A DNA stretch of 64,000 nucleotides from Pseudomonadota bacterium (GCA_023432855.1 JAEZEZ010000072.1:19906-83905); one strand, 5' to 3'. Counted from the first letter of the stretch, positions 33,711 through 42,828 are shown. Made by a program: numbers and translations. The notes: a model not told the origin generated them from the sequence alone.

Positions 33711-34106
33711 ATGCGCGCAATCATCGGACTGGCCATCGCCGTCGCCGCCGGACAGGCGGCGCTCGCCCACGAGGCACGGGTCTCGGAGCGCTACAGCGAG
33801 GCCTACAACGCCTGTTCGGACGCGGCCCAGAGCACGGCGGACTTCATCCAGTGCGCAGGGGCGGAGTTCGAGCGCCAGGACGCGGCGCTGAACCTCGCCT
33901 ACCGCAAGGCGATGGAGGGCCTGACCCCGGGACAGCAGGAGAAGCTGAGAGCTGCGCAGCGCGCCTGGATCGCGTTTCGCGACACTCATTGCAGATCGCT
34001 GGAGGATCCCGACTGGGGGTCCATGTCCCGTATCTTCGCCAACCACTGCATGGTCGATGAGACCATCGAACGGCTTGTGGAGCTGGAGCAGTATCCGCCG
34101 GTCTAG
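33711..34106 (+). CDS. LprI-like (DUF1311) secreted protein
   Basis: A 131-residue exported protein with a signal peptide ending in AALAHEA. The mature part fits the LprI lysozyme-inhibitor-like domain: a CSDAAQSTADFIQCAGAEFERQDAALNLAYRKAM helix pair, then LRAAQRAWIAFRDTHC, with four cysteines likely forming disulfides. In some bacteria LprI-type proteins inhibit lysozyme. Start at 33711 follows GGGAGG. It is 19 bp after accA and overlaps the stop of the convergent aldolase by four bases. Confidence 0.8.
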   Translation: MRAIIGLAIAVAAGQAALAHEARVSERYSEAYNACSDAAQSTADFIQCAGAEFERQDAALNLAYRKAMEGLTPGQQEKLRAAQRAWIAFRDTHCRSLEDPDWGSMSRIFANHCMVDETIERLVELEQYPPV

Positions 34107-35119
34107 GCGGCCGAGGCGATCGCCTCGATCAGTTCGTCGACGGTTTCGGGGGTCGTCTGCCATGAGCAGACGAAGCGGACGCTTCCGTCGTCGAATCGGT
34201 AGCAGGCCCATCCAGCCTGGTTCACCCGTTCCAGCGCCTTGGCCCCCATGCGGACGAAGACGATGTTGGCGTCCACCGGGTGAGCCAGGGCGAAGGGCGT
34301 GCGGGCGGCGATCCCTTCCGCCAGCCTCTGCGCCATCAGGTTGGCGTGGGCGGCGTGGCCCTCCCACGCGCCACTCTCCAGAAGGCCCAGGAAGGGCGCG
34401 GCGAGGAACCTCGCCTTCGAGGCCGTCTGCCCGGCCTGCTTCAGGCGGTTGTCCAACCGGCGGGCGAGGGCGTGGTCGAAGAGGACGAGCGCCTCGACGC
34501 AAAGCGCGCCCGCCTTGGCGCCCCCCATCACACAGATGTCGACACCCATGCGGGGGACCTCCGGAAGGTCGAAGCCGGCCGCGACGGCGTTCGCGAGTCG
34601 CGCCCCGTCCAGGTGAACCCGCATGCCCCGCGCCTTGCACGGTTCGATCAGCCGGCGAAGTGCGTCGGCCTCGTAGACGGCGCCGTACTCCGTGGCCTGG
34701 GTCAGGGAGAGCGCGGCGGGCGGTTGGCGGTGGCCCACCTCTGGCTCGTCCAGCACCACTTTCAGAGCCTTCTCGTCGATCATGCCCGAGAAGCCGGGCA
34801 GGCCGACCAGGCCCAACCCTTGGCCGAAGAAGCCCGGCGCTCCGGTTTCGTCGGTGCAGACGTGGGCCGCCTGGTGGGCCAGCACCGCCTCGAAAGGATG
34901 CGCGAGCATCGACAGGGCGATGGCGTTCGCCGCCGTCCCGGAAAAAACGAAACGCACCTCCGCGTCGGCGTCGAATCGCTCGCGCACAAGGTCGGCCGCC
35001 CGCCCGGTGACCTCATCGGCGCCATAGGCGCGCGCGAATCCTCCGTTGGCCCGGGCGAGCCCTTCCAGGGCCTCGGGCGCCATTGCCGCCGTGTTGTCCG
35101 AAGCGAAGTCGTAACGCAT
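34103..35119 (-). CDS. threonine aldolase-like PLP enzyme (beta-eliminating lyase family)
   Basis: A PLP-dependent fold-type I enzyme of 338 residues, likely low-specificity L-threonine or allo-threonine aldolase. It begins RYDFASDNTAAM, has FSGTAANAIAL, the block LHLDGARLANAV-like (read as VHLDGARLANAVAA) and the Schiff-base lysine in CVMGGAKAGALCVEA, where other aldolases have GGTKNG or SKGLGAP. The ATG at 35119 fits. Cleavage of threonine to glycine and acetaldehyde is the expected reaction; the specificity is not proven. It is convergent with the LprI-like gene, with stop codons overlapping. Confidence 0.85.
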   Translation of the reverse strand: MRYDFASDNTAAMAPEALEGLARANGGFARAYGADEVTGRAADLVRERFDADAEVRFVFSGTAANAIALSMLAHPFEAVLAHQAAHVCTDETGAPGFFGQGLGLVGLPGFSGMIDEKALKVVLDEPEVGHRQPPAALSLTQATEYGAVYEADALRRLIEPCKARGMRVHLDGARLANAVAAGFDLPEVPRMGVDICVMGGAKAGALCVEALVLFDHALARRLDNRLKQAGQTASKARFLAAPFLGLLESGAWEGHAAHANLMAQRLAEGIAARTPFALAHPVDANIVFVRMGAKALERVNQAGWACYRFDDGSVRFVCSWQTTPETVDELIEAIASAA

Positions 35120-35151
35120 GGCCGGGGCTTAGCCTCCCCCGCGCTTCGCGG

Positions 35152-36834
35152 CTAGGCGCGGCCGCCGCCAGCCTCGATCTTTTCCAACAGCGCCTGCACT
35201 GTCTCCAGCGTGTCGGCTTCCCGCGCGGGCTTGTCCCAGCGGATCCGGCCGATCCGGGGAAAGCGCATGGCTACTCCGGAACGATGGCGCGTCGACCGCT
35301 GCAGCCCTTCGAAGGCCACCTCGAAGACGAGGCCGAAGTCCCGATCGGCGCGGACCTGGCGGACCGGCCCGAAGCGGTCGGTCGTATGGTCGCGAACGAA
35401 CTTGTCGATCTGTTTCAGCTCCTCGTCCGTGAAGCCGAAGTAGGCCTTGCCGACCGGCGTCAGCGCCCCCTCGTCGGTCCACACGCCGAAGGTGTAGTCC
35501 GAATAGAAGCTCGACCGCTTCCCGGAGCCGCGCTGGGCATACATCAGCACCGCGTCGAGCGTGTAGGGATCGCGTTTCCACTTGAACCACGGTCCCTTGG
35601 GCCGGCCGGCGGTGTATTCGGAATCCCATCGCTTGAGCATCAGGCCTTCTGCCGCCGCGCCGACCGGCGGGTCCGCCCGCAGCACGCCGAGTTCCTCCCA
35701 ACTCTCAAACGCCACCACCGGGGAGACATCCAGCCGCGGCGACGGATGGGCTTCGACAAAGGCCTCCAGTCGCCAGCGCCGTTCACGGAACTCCAGGCCG
35801 CGCGTGTCGTCGCGCCCGTCGTGGAGCAGATCGTACGCACGGATGGCGGCTGGAAAGGTCCTGATCAGCCGCGCGTCCACGGTCTTCCGGTTCAGGCGCT
35901 GCTGCAGGTCGCCGAACGGAGCCACCTCGCCGTCGCGCATTACCAGCAGTTCGCCGTCGATCGCGCCTTCGAAGTCCAGCGCATCCATAAGGTCTGGAAA
36001 GGCGCGGCTGATCTCGTCGCCTGTCCGGCTGTAGAGCCGCCGCTCACCGCCCTCCAGAACCGCCTGCACCCGGATGCCGTCCCATTTCCATTCCGCGGCG
36101 TAGTCGGCCGGATCGAGCCGGGAGAAATCCACCGCTTCGTCGATCGCCACGGCCAGCATGACCGGACGGAAGCGTCCAGGGGCCTCGGCGTTCGGACGCT
36201 CGGACCTGCCCTCAAGCCAGGCGAACAGGTCGCCGTAGGGGGCTTCGATGGCATGCCAGACCTCCTCGATTTCGGAGACGTCCACCGGATCGAGCGCATC
36301 GCCCTCTTCCGCCGAACGCTCCGGGTCGGGGGGAAGAGGCCTGTGCGCCGGCCGGATCATCGCCGCCGCCGTTTTCGCCAGCCGGGCCGAGAGGCCGACA
36401 CGCAGGGCGCCGGTCACCAGCTTCAGCAGCGCCCAGCGGCCCTGCGCGTCCAGGGCGTCGAGCCAGCCCTCGATCAGGCCCTGCACCTCGCCCCGCCCCG
36501 CTTCGTGGAGCGCCTCCACCACCTCGGAGAGTTCTGGCTCGCGATTGGGCCGCCGGCTGGGGTCCGTTCGCCAGATCAGGGCGACCGTCTCGGCCGTGTC
36601 GCCGACAAAATCCCGAGACCATCCGAACAGGACGGGGTCCACTCGGGCCTCCACCGCCTTGCGGATCATCGCCGGCTTGGCCGCCGTGAAGACCAGGTCG
36701 CCTGTCAGGGCGGCGAGCGCCCAGCCCCGATCCGGATCCGGCGTCGCGCGCAGGTAGTCGCGCAGAAGCACCAGCTTGGCGTTTCGCGACGGCGTCAGCG
36801 AAAGGCGATCCAGCAGCTCTGCGAAGGCGCGCAT
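35152..36834 (-). CDS. ATP-dependent DNA ligase (cisplatin-resistance/LigB-like class)
   Basis: An ATP-dependent ligase of 560 residues, additional to the NAD ligase that every bacterium has. Order: N-terminal domain (about 1-200, MRAFAELLDRLSLTPSRNAKLVLLRDYL), adenylation domain with the nucleotidyl lysine in EWKWDGIR, IDGELLVM, the EGLMLKRWDSEYTAGRPKGPWFKWKRD block, and a C-terminal OB domain with FGVWTDEGALTPVGKAYFGFTD. Related ligases usually occur with an lhr-family helicase, a metallophosphoesterase and an exonuclease in one DNA-repair operon. None of these is next to it here: downstream is the aldolase and upstream a divergent DUF1294 gene. Confidence 0.93.
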   Translation of the reverse strand: MRAFAELLDRLSLTPSRNAKLVLLRDYLRATPDPDRGWALAALTGDLVFTAAKPAMIRKAVEARVDPVLFGWSRDFVGDTAETVALIWRTDPSRRPNREPELSEVVEALHEAGRGEVQGLIEGWLDALDAQGRWALLKLVTGALRVGLSARLAKTAAAMIRPAHRPLPPDPERSAEEGDALDPVDVSEIEEVWHAIEAPYGDLFAWLEGRSERPNAEAPGRFRPVMLAVAIDEAVDFSRLDPADYAAEWKWDGIRVQAVLEGGERRLYSRTGDEISRAFPDLMDALDFEGAIDGELLVMRDGEVAPFGDLQQRLNRKTVDARLIRTFPAAIRAYDLLHDGRDDTRGLEFRERRWRLEAFVEAHPSPRLDVSPVVAFESWEELGVLRADPPVGAAAEGLMLKRWDSEYTAGRPKGPWFKWKRDPYTLDAVLMYAQRGSGKRSSFYSDYTFGVWTDEGALTPVGKAYFGFTDEELKQIDKFVRDHTTDRFGPVRQVRADRDFGLVFEVAFEGLQRSTRHRSGVAMRFPRIGRIRWDKPAREADTLETVQALLEKIEAGGGRA

Positions 36835-36890
36835 CCGGCTTCCTGCCCTTGGTCAGGAAAGATTAAGGGAACTGAAGCGAGGCTGTTCCC

Positions 36891-37229
36891 ATGTCGAGCC
36901 AATTCCTCGTCCTCGGCGCCGCCGCCTGGTTCCTGGCCGTCAACGCCCTGACCATCCGCGCCTACCGCTTCGACAAGCTGTGCGCCGAGCACGGTGTTGA
37001 GCGCACACCGGAGGCCGACTTGTTGGGATGGGTATGGCTTGGCGGCGGGCCCGGCGCCTGGTGGGCGATGCACCGGTTCCGGCACAAGACCCGTAAGCAG
37101 AGCTTCCGTCGTCGCTTTAACGCCGTCGTCGCCACCCAGGCCGGGCTGGCGGCGCTGGCGGCCGTGCTGGTCTGGACGGGCTTGGGCAAAGCCCTGCTGC
37201 TCTGGGCCGTGTCCCTGGCTGCGACCTGA
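36891..37229 (+). CDS. DUF1294 family membrane protein
   Basis: A 112-residue protein with two to three membrane helices. DUF1294 motif: YRFDKLCAEHGVERTPEADLLGWVWLGGGPGAWWAMHRFRHKTRKQSFRRRF, read here in two parts around the helix. Function unknown. It is divergent from the ligase and its stop is directly adjacent to the stop of the convergent hybrid kinase. Confidence 0.82.
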   Translation: MSSQFLVLGAAAWFLAVNALTIRAYRFDKLCAEHGVERTPEADLLGWVWLGGGPGAWWAMHRFRHKTRKQSFRRRFNAVVATQAGLAALAAVLVWTGLGKALLLWAVSLAAT

Positions 37230-39002
37230 TCAGGCGGCGTCGCGAAGGGCCTCCCGCCCCAGGGGCAGGCGGTTGAGGAGCTGGGCGAACAGCTTGAAGT
37301 CGATCGGCTTGTTCAGATAGGCGTCGGCGCCGGCGGCGAGCCCTGCCTCGTGATCCTCGCTGCGAGCCGAGGCCGACAGCACCACCACGGGCGTCTCGCG
37401 GTTGGGCCCATCCATCTCGCGCAGCTTCCTCGTCGCCGTCAGGCCGTCCATGACCGGCATGTTCACATCCATCAGGATCAGGTCGAAGGCCTGGGCCTGA
37501 GCCATCTCGACCCCGATCTGGCCATTCTCGGCGGCCACCGCGATGTGGCCGGCGGAGGCCAGCCAGGCTTCCACGATCATGCGGTTGACGGGATGGTCCT
37601 CGACCACCAGCACACGCACAGGCACGCCCTCTTCGGTATCGGCGGTGACGGCGGCTTCGACCTGGGCCGTGTGCCAGGCGCGAACGTCGACCTCCAGGGC
37701 GAAGGTGAAGACAGAGCCCTTGCCCGGCTCGGACTCCACCGAAAGTCCGCCGCCCATCATCTGGGCGAGCTTCTGGGACAGCGTCAGGCCGATGCCCGCC
37801 CCGCCGAACCGGCGGGTCGAGGAGCCGTCCACCTGGGTGAACGGGCTGAACAGCTTTTCCATGTGCTCGGTGGCGATGCCCGGTCCCGTGTCGGCGACGC
37901 GGAACAGCAGCCGAGCACGGCGCTCGGACAGGCGCTCGCCGGTGACCGTCAGGCGCACCTCGCCACGCTCGGTGAACTTCACCGCGTTGGACATCAGGTT
38001 GTGCACGATCTGGGCCGTCCGCGCCGGATCGCCTACCACCGAGGCCGGCGCGCTGGGGTCCACCTCGACGACAAAGTTCACATCCTTCTCGCGCGCCCGG
38101 CCGGCCCAGGTCCGGTCGAAGCGGGCCGTGAACTCGGCCACGTCGATATCGGCGCACTCGAGCTCGAGCCGGTCAGCTTCGATACGCGTGAGGTCGAGGA
38201 TGTCGTTGAGGAGGGCCATCAGGTTGTCGCCCGAGTTGCGGACGATCGAGACGTATTCCTTCTGTGTGGCGTCGAGCCGGGTCGAGGTGAGCAGCTGGGC
38301 GGCGCCCAGCACCCCGTTCATCGGGGTCCGAAGCTCGTGGGAGATGACGGCGAGGAAGGCCGACTTGGCGCGGTTGGCGGCGTCGGCCTTGTCGCGCGCG
38401 GTCTCGAGTTCCTCGATGAGGTGGGCCTGATGGTCCTGGAAGGCCTCGATCCGCACGTTGGCCGAAAGGGTCATCACGGTGAGCACGAACAGGCCGGACC
38501 ACATGAACGGCAGCACGGCCAGCAGCGACCAGAACTCCGCCGTTCCCCACAGGCTCGCGGCCATTACGGCCGCCGCGGCGGTGTAGGGCGAGGAAATGAC
38601 GATCGCCTGCTTGGGCGAGGCGCGAAGTTGGCTGAACACGAGGGTATAGCCCGCGGCCAGCAGAGCCAGCGCCAAAGGCTTGCCGAACGAGGCGTCAGAG
38701 AACCACGCGAGAAGAGGCGCGGCGGCCCAGGCGCAGGTCGTGGCGGTGGCCACAGCCGGGAACAGCAGGCCGTAGTCCTTGCCCACGCTGTTGGCGATGC
38801 GCTTCTCGAAGGCCGAGCGGACGGCGCCGGCGGCCAGGGTGGCGGCGAACCAGACCACCGCCGTGACATGACCGATGGTGGCGAACAGGGCGATGGCCCA
38901 ACTGGTGATCAGCCAGTAGCGGAGGTAGTGCGTCTGGAGGATGGCCTGGAGGACCTGCGCAGCGTCATTGATGCGCGCGCGCGCCTTCTCGTGTTCGCCC
39001 AT
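37230..39002 (-). CDS. hybrid sensor histidine kinase with C-terminal receiver
   Basis: A 590-residue hybrid kinase. The N-terminus has six or seven hydrophobic helices without an obvious periplasmic loop, then a short coiled coil (EELETARDKADAANRAK), HisKA with H222 in AVISHELRTPMNGVLGAAQ, an HATPase with NLMSNAVKFTERG and DTGPGIATEHMEKLFSPFTQVD and GGAGIGLTLSQKLAQ, and a receiver with phosphoacceptor D512 in LILMDVNMPVMDG. The receiver could pass phosphate to a separate phosphotransferase. No cognate regulator is adjacent. The start is the ATG at 39002. Signal unknown. Confidence 0.92.
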   Translation of the reverse strand: MGEHEKARARINDAAQVLQAILQTHYLRYWLITSWAIALFATIGHVTAVVWFAATLAAGAVRSAFEKRIANSVGKDYGLLFPAVATATTCAWAAAPLLAWFSDASFGKPLALALLAAGYTLVFSQLRASPKQAIVISSPYTAAAAVMAASLWGTAEFWSLLAVLPFMWSGLFVLTVMTLSANVRIEAFQDHQAHLIEELETARDKADAANRAKSAFLAVISHELRTPMNGVLGAAQLLTSTRLDATQKEYVSIVRNSGDNLMALLNDILDLTRIEADRLELECADIDVAEFTARFDRTWAGRAREKDVNFVVEVDPSAPASVVGDPARTAQIVHNLMSNAVKFTERGEVRLTVTGERLSERRARLLFRVADTGPGIATEHMEKLFSPFTQVDGSSTRRFGGAGIGLTLSQKLAQMMGGGLSVESEPGKGSVFTFALEVDVRAWHTAQVEAAVTADTEEGVPVRVLVVEDHPVNRMIVEAWLASAGHIAVAAENGQIGVEMAQAQAFDLILMDVNMPVMDGLTATRKLREMDGPNRETPVVVLSASARSEDHEAGLAAGADAYLNKPIDFKLFAQLLNRLPLGREALRDAA

Positions 39003-39108
39003 CCCGGAAACCCCCGCAACACGTCGTGGGTAACCGTTGTAGGCTCAATTCTCTAAAACAGCGTGAACGGAGAACGCATTGAAATCCCGCTGCTTTCCGA
39101 GGCCTAAG

Positions 39109-39381
39109 TCAGGCCTCCGACGGGGTCAGAAGCTTGAGTGAAAGGGCGTGCACAGGTCCGGCGAGCTCGTCGGCCAGCACGGCGTTCACACGTCGCTGGC
39201 GGTCGAGGCGCGAAAGCCCGGCGAAGGCATCGGACACCATGGTGACGCTGAAGTGGCTTTCGCCGCCCTCGCGGGCGCCCTCGTGGCCGGCGTGCCGCGC
39301 GCTGTCGTCCTGCACCTCAAGGCGCTGGGGACTGAACGCAGCCTCGAGTTTGCGGGAAATCGTCTCGGCGACCTCACCCAT
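39109..39381 (-). CDS. bolA: BolA family protein
   Basis: A 90-residue BolA-fold protein, a partner of monothiol glutaredoxins in iron-sulfur handling or a cell-shape regulator. It starts MGEVAETISRKLEAAFSPQRLEVQDDSARHAGHEGAREGG; the histidines in that stretch and SHFSVTMVSDAFAGLSRLDRQRRVNAVLADEL match the family. The ATG at 39381 has AAGGA upstream. It is divergent from the J-protein (48-bp gap). A short palindrome (GAGGCCT with AGGCCTC) follows its stop. Confidence 0.9.
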   Translation of the reverse strand: MGEVAETISRKLEAAFSPQRLEVQDDSARHAGHEGAREGGESHFSVTMVSDAFAGLSRLDRQRRVNAVLADELAGPVHALSLKLLTPSEA

Positions 39382-39429
39382 CAGATTGTCAATCCTTGAA
39401 CAGGAAAACTTCCTTTCCATACTTCGCCC

Positions 39430-40083
39430 ATGAGCGGTGCGTTTCAATACCGTCCCAAGTTCGTGGACATCCGCGTACGGCCCCCGTCCCCCGAGGAGGA
39501 CGAGGCGGCGAAACGCGCCGAGGACGTGCTGCGCCTGAAACCCGGGGAGAAGCCCTGCGAGTGGCCGGGCTGTTCGCGGGCTGGCGACGCGCGCTCGCCC
39601 AAGTCGCGTGACCTGCCGGGCCAGTTCTATCGCTTCTGTCAGCCGCACGCCGCCGAGTACAACAAGAACTGGAATTACTTCGCCGGCATGAGCCCGGGCG
39701 AGCAGCAGCGCTTCCAGGAAGAAGCGCTCACCGGCCATCGTCCGACCTGGCAGTTCCGGGCTTCGCGCTTCAGCCGCGAGGCTGCGGCGGCCTCGGCGAA
39801 GGGCGCGCAGGGCTTCGTCGATCCCTTCACCATGTTCGGCGGCGGCCGTAGCAGGACCGAGCCTGAGGCGCCCGTATCGCGCCGCCTGGGGAAGATGGAG
39901 CGTCAGGCCCTGGCCGACCTCGACCTGCCGGACGACGCCGACGGTCCGGCGATCCGGGCGCGCTACACCGAGTTGGTCAAGCGCTGCCACCCCGACGCCA
40001 ATGGCGGCGACCGGTCCACGGAACACAAGCTCCAGCGCGTCATCCAGGCCTACAAGACCCTGAAGAAGACTGGCATGGCCTAG
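39430..40083 (+). CDS. J-domain protein with N-terminal cysteine motif
   Basis: A 217-residue co-chaperone-like protein. The C-terminal J-domain (about 155-217) has HPD in RCHPDANGGDRSTEHKL, so it should stimulate an Hsp70. The N-terminal part has a different module with PCEWPGC and later YRFCQPHAAEYNKNWNYFAGM; the two C-x4/5-C and C-x2-H patterns look like a zinc site. Such DnaJ-like genes lie beside cobS in other alphaproteobacteria, as here (71 bp upstream). A role in chelatase assembly is possible but unproven. Confidence 0.82.
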   Translation: MSGAFQYRPKFVDIRVRPPSPEEDEAAKRAEDVLRLKPGEKPCEWPGCSRAGDARSPKSRDLPGQFYRFCQPHAAEYNKNWNYFAGMSPGEQQRFQEEALTGHRPTWQFRASRFSREAAAASAKGAQGFVDPFTMFGGGRSRTEPEAPVSRRLGKMERQALADLDLPDDADGPAIRARYTELVKRCHPDANGGDRSTEHKLQRVIQAYKTLKKTGMA

Positions 40084-40154
40084 GGGCGCGAATTACTGCG
40101 TTCCCTCCGCCGCCCCGCATTGAACCGAGCTGCGCACGCTCCTAAACATCCCCC

Positions 40155-41165
40155 ATGGCCAACCCCTCCCCCGACCTCGCCGGCAACGATCCGCTGCTCA
40201 GCCTGACCCCGGCCCGGCAGGTGTCCGTACGCGATGCGTTCGGCGTCGACAGCGACATGATGGTGCCGGCGTTCGACACGGCCGACGACCATGTGCCGGA
40301 GATCGATCCGGCCTACCGCTTCGACCCGCAAACGACCCTCGCAATCTGCGCCGGCTTCGCCTTCGACCGGAGGGTGATGGTTCAAGGCTACCACGGCACC
40401 GGCAAGTCGACCCACATCGAACAGGTGGCCGCGCGCCTGAACTGGCCGCTGGTGCGGGTCAACCTCGACAGCCACGTCAGCCGCATCGATCTCGTAGGGA
40501 AAGACGCCATCGTCCTGAAGGAGGGCAAGCAGGTCACGGAGTTCCGCGAGGGCATGCTGCCTTGGGCGCTGCAGCGGCCCATCGCCCTGGTGTTCGATGA
40601 GTATGACGCCGGACGCCCGGACGTGATGTTCGTCATCCAGCGCGTGCTCGAGCAACACGGCAAGCTCACCCTGCTCGATCAGAACCGGGTGATCCGCGCC
40701 AACCCCTGGTTCCGCCTGTTCGCCACCACCAACACCATCGGCCTGGGGGACACGTCCGGCCTCTACCACGGCACCCAGCAGATCAATCAGGGCCAGATGG
40801 ACCGTTGGAACATCGTCACGACCCTGAACTACCTGAGCCACGAGGTGGAACAGGAGATCGTGCTGGCCAAGGCGCCCGAGTGGAACACCGCCGACGGCAA
40901 CCGCGTGGTGGCCGCCATGGTCCGGGTTGCGGACATGACCCGCAACGCCTTCATGAACGGCGACATCTCCACTGTGATGAGCCCCCGCACGGTGATCACC
41001 TGGGCGCAGAACGCCACCATCTTCGGCGGCGACGTGGCGCTCGGCTTCCGGCTGACGTTCCTGAACAAGTGCGACGAACTGGAGCGGCCCACGGTGGCCG
41101 AATTCTACCAGCGCGCCTTCGGTGAGGATCTCCCCGAAAGCGCAGCGCGGGTGAAGGTGGCCTAA
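40155..41165 (+). CDS. cobS: aerobic cobaltochelatase subunit CobS
   Basis: AAA+ ATPase subunit of the CobNST complex that inserts cobalt into hydrogenobyrinic acid a,c-diamide in aerobic vitamin B12 synthesis. The 336-residue protein has Walker A in QGYHGTGKSTHIE, Walker B in LVFDEYDAGRPDVMFV, and a sensor region ATTNTIGLGDTSGLYHGTQQINQGQMDRW that is diagnostic of CobS. The partner CobT is 3.3 kb away on the other strand; CobN is not in the window. The ATG at 40155 gives the usual start. Confidence 0.95.
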   Translation: MANPSPDLAGNDPLLSLTPARQVSVRDAFGVDSDMMVPAFDTADDHVPEIDPAYRFDPQTTLAICAGFAFDRRVMVQGYHGTGKSTHIEQVAARLNWPLVRVNLDSHVSRIDLVGKDAIVLKEGKQVTEFREGMLPWALQRPIALVFDEYDAGRPDVMFVIQRVLEQHGKLTLLDQNRVIRANPWFRLFATTNTIGLGDTSGLYHGTQQINQGQMDRWNIVTTLNYLSHEVEQEIVLAKAPEWNTADGNRVVAAMVRVADMTRNAFMNGDISTVMSPRTVITWAQNATIFGGDVALGFRLTFLNKCDELERPTVAEFYQRAFGEDLPESAARVKVA

Positions 41166-41237
41166 GGGCTTCCCCTGCGACAACCTGCCCTGCCCGCAGG
41201 TAAGCGTGCGTTAGCCACGGCCCCGCTAGCTGCGCCC

Positions 41238-41756
41238 ATGTTCGCTTTCACTGCCCTCGATGTCGACTCCGGCGCGGCCGCCTCTCCAGCCAGCGAGTCG
41301 ATGGACTTTGCGCTCTTCCGCCCGCACCTGTTCTTCTACCGGCCGTGGGAAGGCAGGGGGGAGACCTTCACGCCCGATGGCAAGCGCCTGGTGGGCTTCA
41401 CCGTGCGTGGAGAAGGCCGCTCGTCCTCGCAGCTCGGCCGAATCGTGCAGGACTGGCATTTCGACAACGGCCTTCGTCACACCGCGGAGTGGAAGGTCCT
41501 GTCCACCAGCGGCGCCGACTATCGGGCCGTCGACGCCAACACCGGCGTGGAGGCGCGGGGCCGCCAGGCCGGAGACGCCTTCATGTGGGTCATGAAGGTC
41601 AAGGGCCCGACCCCGTTCGGCGTCCGCACGGTGCGCACCGTCACGGTCTATCGCATGAAGGCGCCGGGCGTGGCCGAGGCGCATTCCACCTCGACCATCT
41701 TCGGCTTCCTCCCGATCAACCGCTCGGTCGCGACCTACCGTCGTATCGAGGCCTAG
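41238..41756 (+). CDS. DUF3833-like protein
   Basis: A 172-residue protein whose pattern (LFFYRPWEGRGETFTPDGKRLVGFTVRGEG; QDWHFDNGLRHTAEWKVLSTSGADYRAVDANT, split here) resembles the DUF3833 family, lipocalin-like in shape. No signal peptide is obvious, so a cytoplasmic position is suggested. Function unknown. It lies between cobS and an SDR, with overlapping stop codons with the SDR. Confidence 0.6.
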   Translation: MFAFTALDVDSGAAASPASESMDFALFRPHLFFYRPWEGRGETFTPDGKRLVGFTVRGEGRSSSQLGRIVQDWHFDNGLRHTAEWKVLSTSGADYRAVDANTGVEARGRQAGDAFMWVMKVKGPTPFGVRTVRTVTVYRMKAPGVAEAHSTSTIFGFLPINRSVATYRRIEA

Positions 41757-42772
41757 CCCCCGTATCCCCCGATGATGGGGAGGATTTCGCCGGTGATGTA
41801 GCTGGCGGTCTGGGGCGAGGCGAGGAAGACGAAGGCCGGGGCGATTTCCTCCGGCTGGGCCGGCCGCTTCATGTCGGTGTCCTTGCCGAAGTTCTTGAGT
41901 TCGCCGGCCGGCCGGTCCGCAGGATTGAGCGGCGTCCAGACGGGCCCGGGCGCGACCACGTTCACGCGGATTCCCTTGCCGATGAGGCTGTTGGCCAGCG
42001 AGCGGGCGAAGCTGTGAATGCCGCCCTTGGTCATCGAATAGTCGAGCAGTTCGGCCGAACCTCGCAGGCCGGTCACGGAACCCGTCATGAGGATGGACGA
42101 GCCTTCCCCCAGATGCGGGATGGCGGCGCGCGCCATCCGGAAATAGCCGCCGAGATTGGTGTTGAGCGTGTGATCCAGCTGCTCGTCGGTGATGTCGCCG
42201 ATGTCCCCGGCGTGCTGCTGGAAGACGGCGTTGTTCACCAGGATGTCCAGCTTGCCCAGGTCTTCCACCGTGCGCTCGACCGCGGCCTTGCAGTAGTTGC
42301 TGTCCGAAACGTCGCCGGGCAGCAGGATGGCGCGGCGGCCCTCCTTCTCGACCGCCCGCTTCGTCTCCTCTGCGTCCTCGTGCTCTTCGAGGTAGGCGAT
42401 CGCCACGTCGCAGCCTTCGCGCGCAAACAGCACCGCGACCGCGCGGCCGATCCCGGAGTCGGCCCCCGTCACCAGGGCCACCATATCCTTCAGCTTGTCC
42501 GAGCCCTTGTAGAAAGGCGCGTCGTACATGGGCTGGAGGTCGAGCTCGGCCTCCAGGCCGGGCTTGTCGAGATGCTGCCGGGGCAACGGGGGCGCCGGGT
42601 ATTCACGTGCGCCCGTACGGGGAGGCCGGTCCTCGCCCCCATCCTGCTTCGGCTGGAACGACTTCTCTTCCTTGGCGTCGATGCCGTCCTGGATTTCGCG
42701 CTGGGTCTCGGCCGCGCGCTCGGCGGCGCCCTCGAATTCGGAGGTCTCGGTGTCGTGGCGGGTGTCGGTCAT
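41753..42772 (-). CDS. SDR family oxidoreductase with N-terminal extension (YghA/YdaD-like)
   Basis: A 339-residue SDR. The first 85 residues are charged and form an extension (TDTRHDTETSEFEGAAERAAE, then EEKSFQPKQDGGEDRPP), followed by LKDMVALVTGADSGIGRAVAVLF, the catalytic SVTGLR, DYSMTKGGIHSF (Tyr, Lys) and the VAPGPVWTPL segment. This long SDR type is induced by general stress in several bacteria. Substrate unknown. The ATG at 42772 is used; further in-frame upstream sequence lacks similarity. The stop overlaps that of the DUF3833-like gene. Confidence 0.87.
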   Translation of the reverse strand: MTDTRHDTETSEFEGAAERAAETQREIQDGIDAKEEKSFQPKQDGGEDRPPRTGAREYPAPPLPRQHLDKPGLEAELDLQPMYDAPFYKGSDKLKDMVALVTGADSGIGRAVAVLFAREGCDVAIAYLEEHEDAEETKRAVEKEGRRAILLPGDVSDSNYCKAAVERTVEDLGKLDILVNNAVFQQHAGDIGDITDEQLDHTLNTNLGGYFRMARAAIPHLGEGSSILMTGSVTGLRGSAELLDYSMTKGGIHSFARSLANSLIGKGIRVNVVAPGPVWTPLNPADRPAGELKNFGKDTDMKRPAQPEEIAPAFVFLASPQTASYITGEILPIIGGYGG

Positions 42773-42828
42773 AGCGTTGCTCCGGCTGCAGCAGGAGCAA
42801 GGCGCGAAGCCCCGACGAAGTTCCGCTT

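Noticed and set aside
34057..35010. A long plus-strand arginine/proline-rich open frame opposite the aldolase
   Set aside because: Composition (R, P, G) and position antisense to a confirmed enzyme mark it as a shadow.
39090..39108. GAGGCCT/AGGCCTC palindrome after bolA as a terminator
   Set aside because: No T run follows on either strand, so it does not fit a rho-independent terminator.
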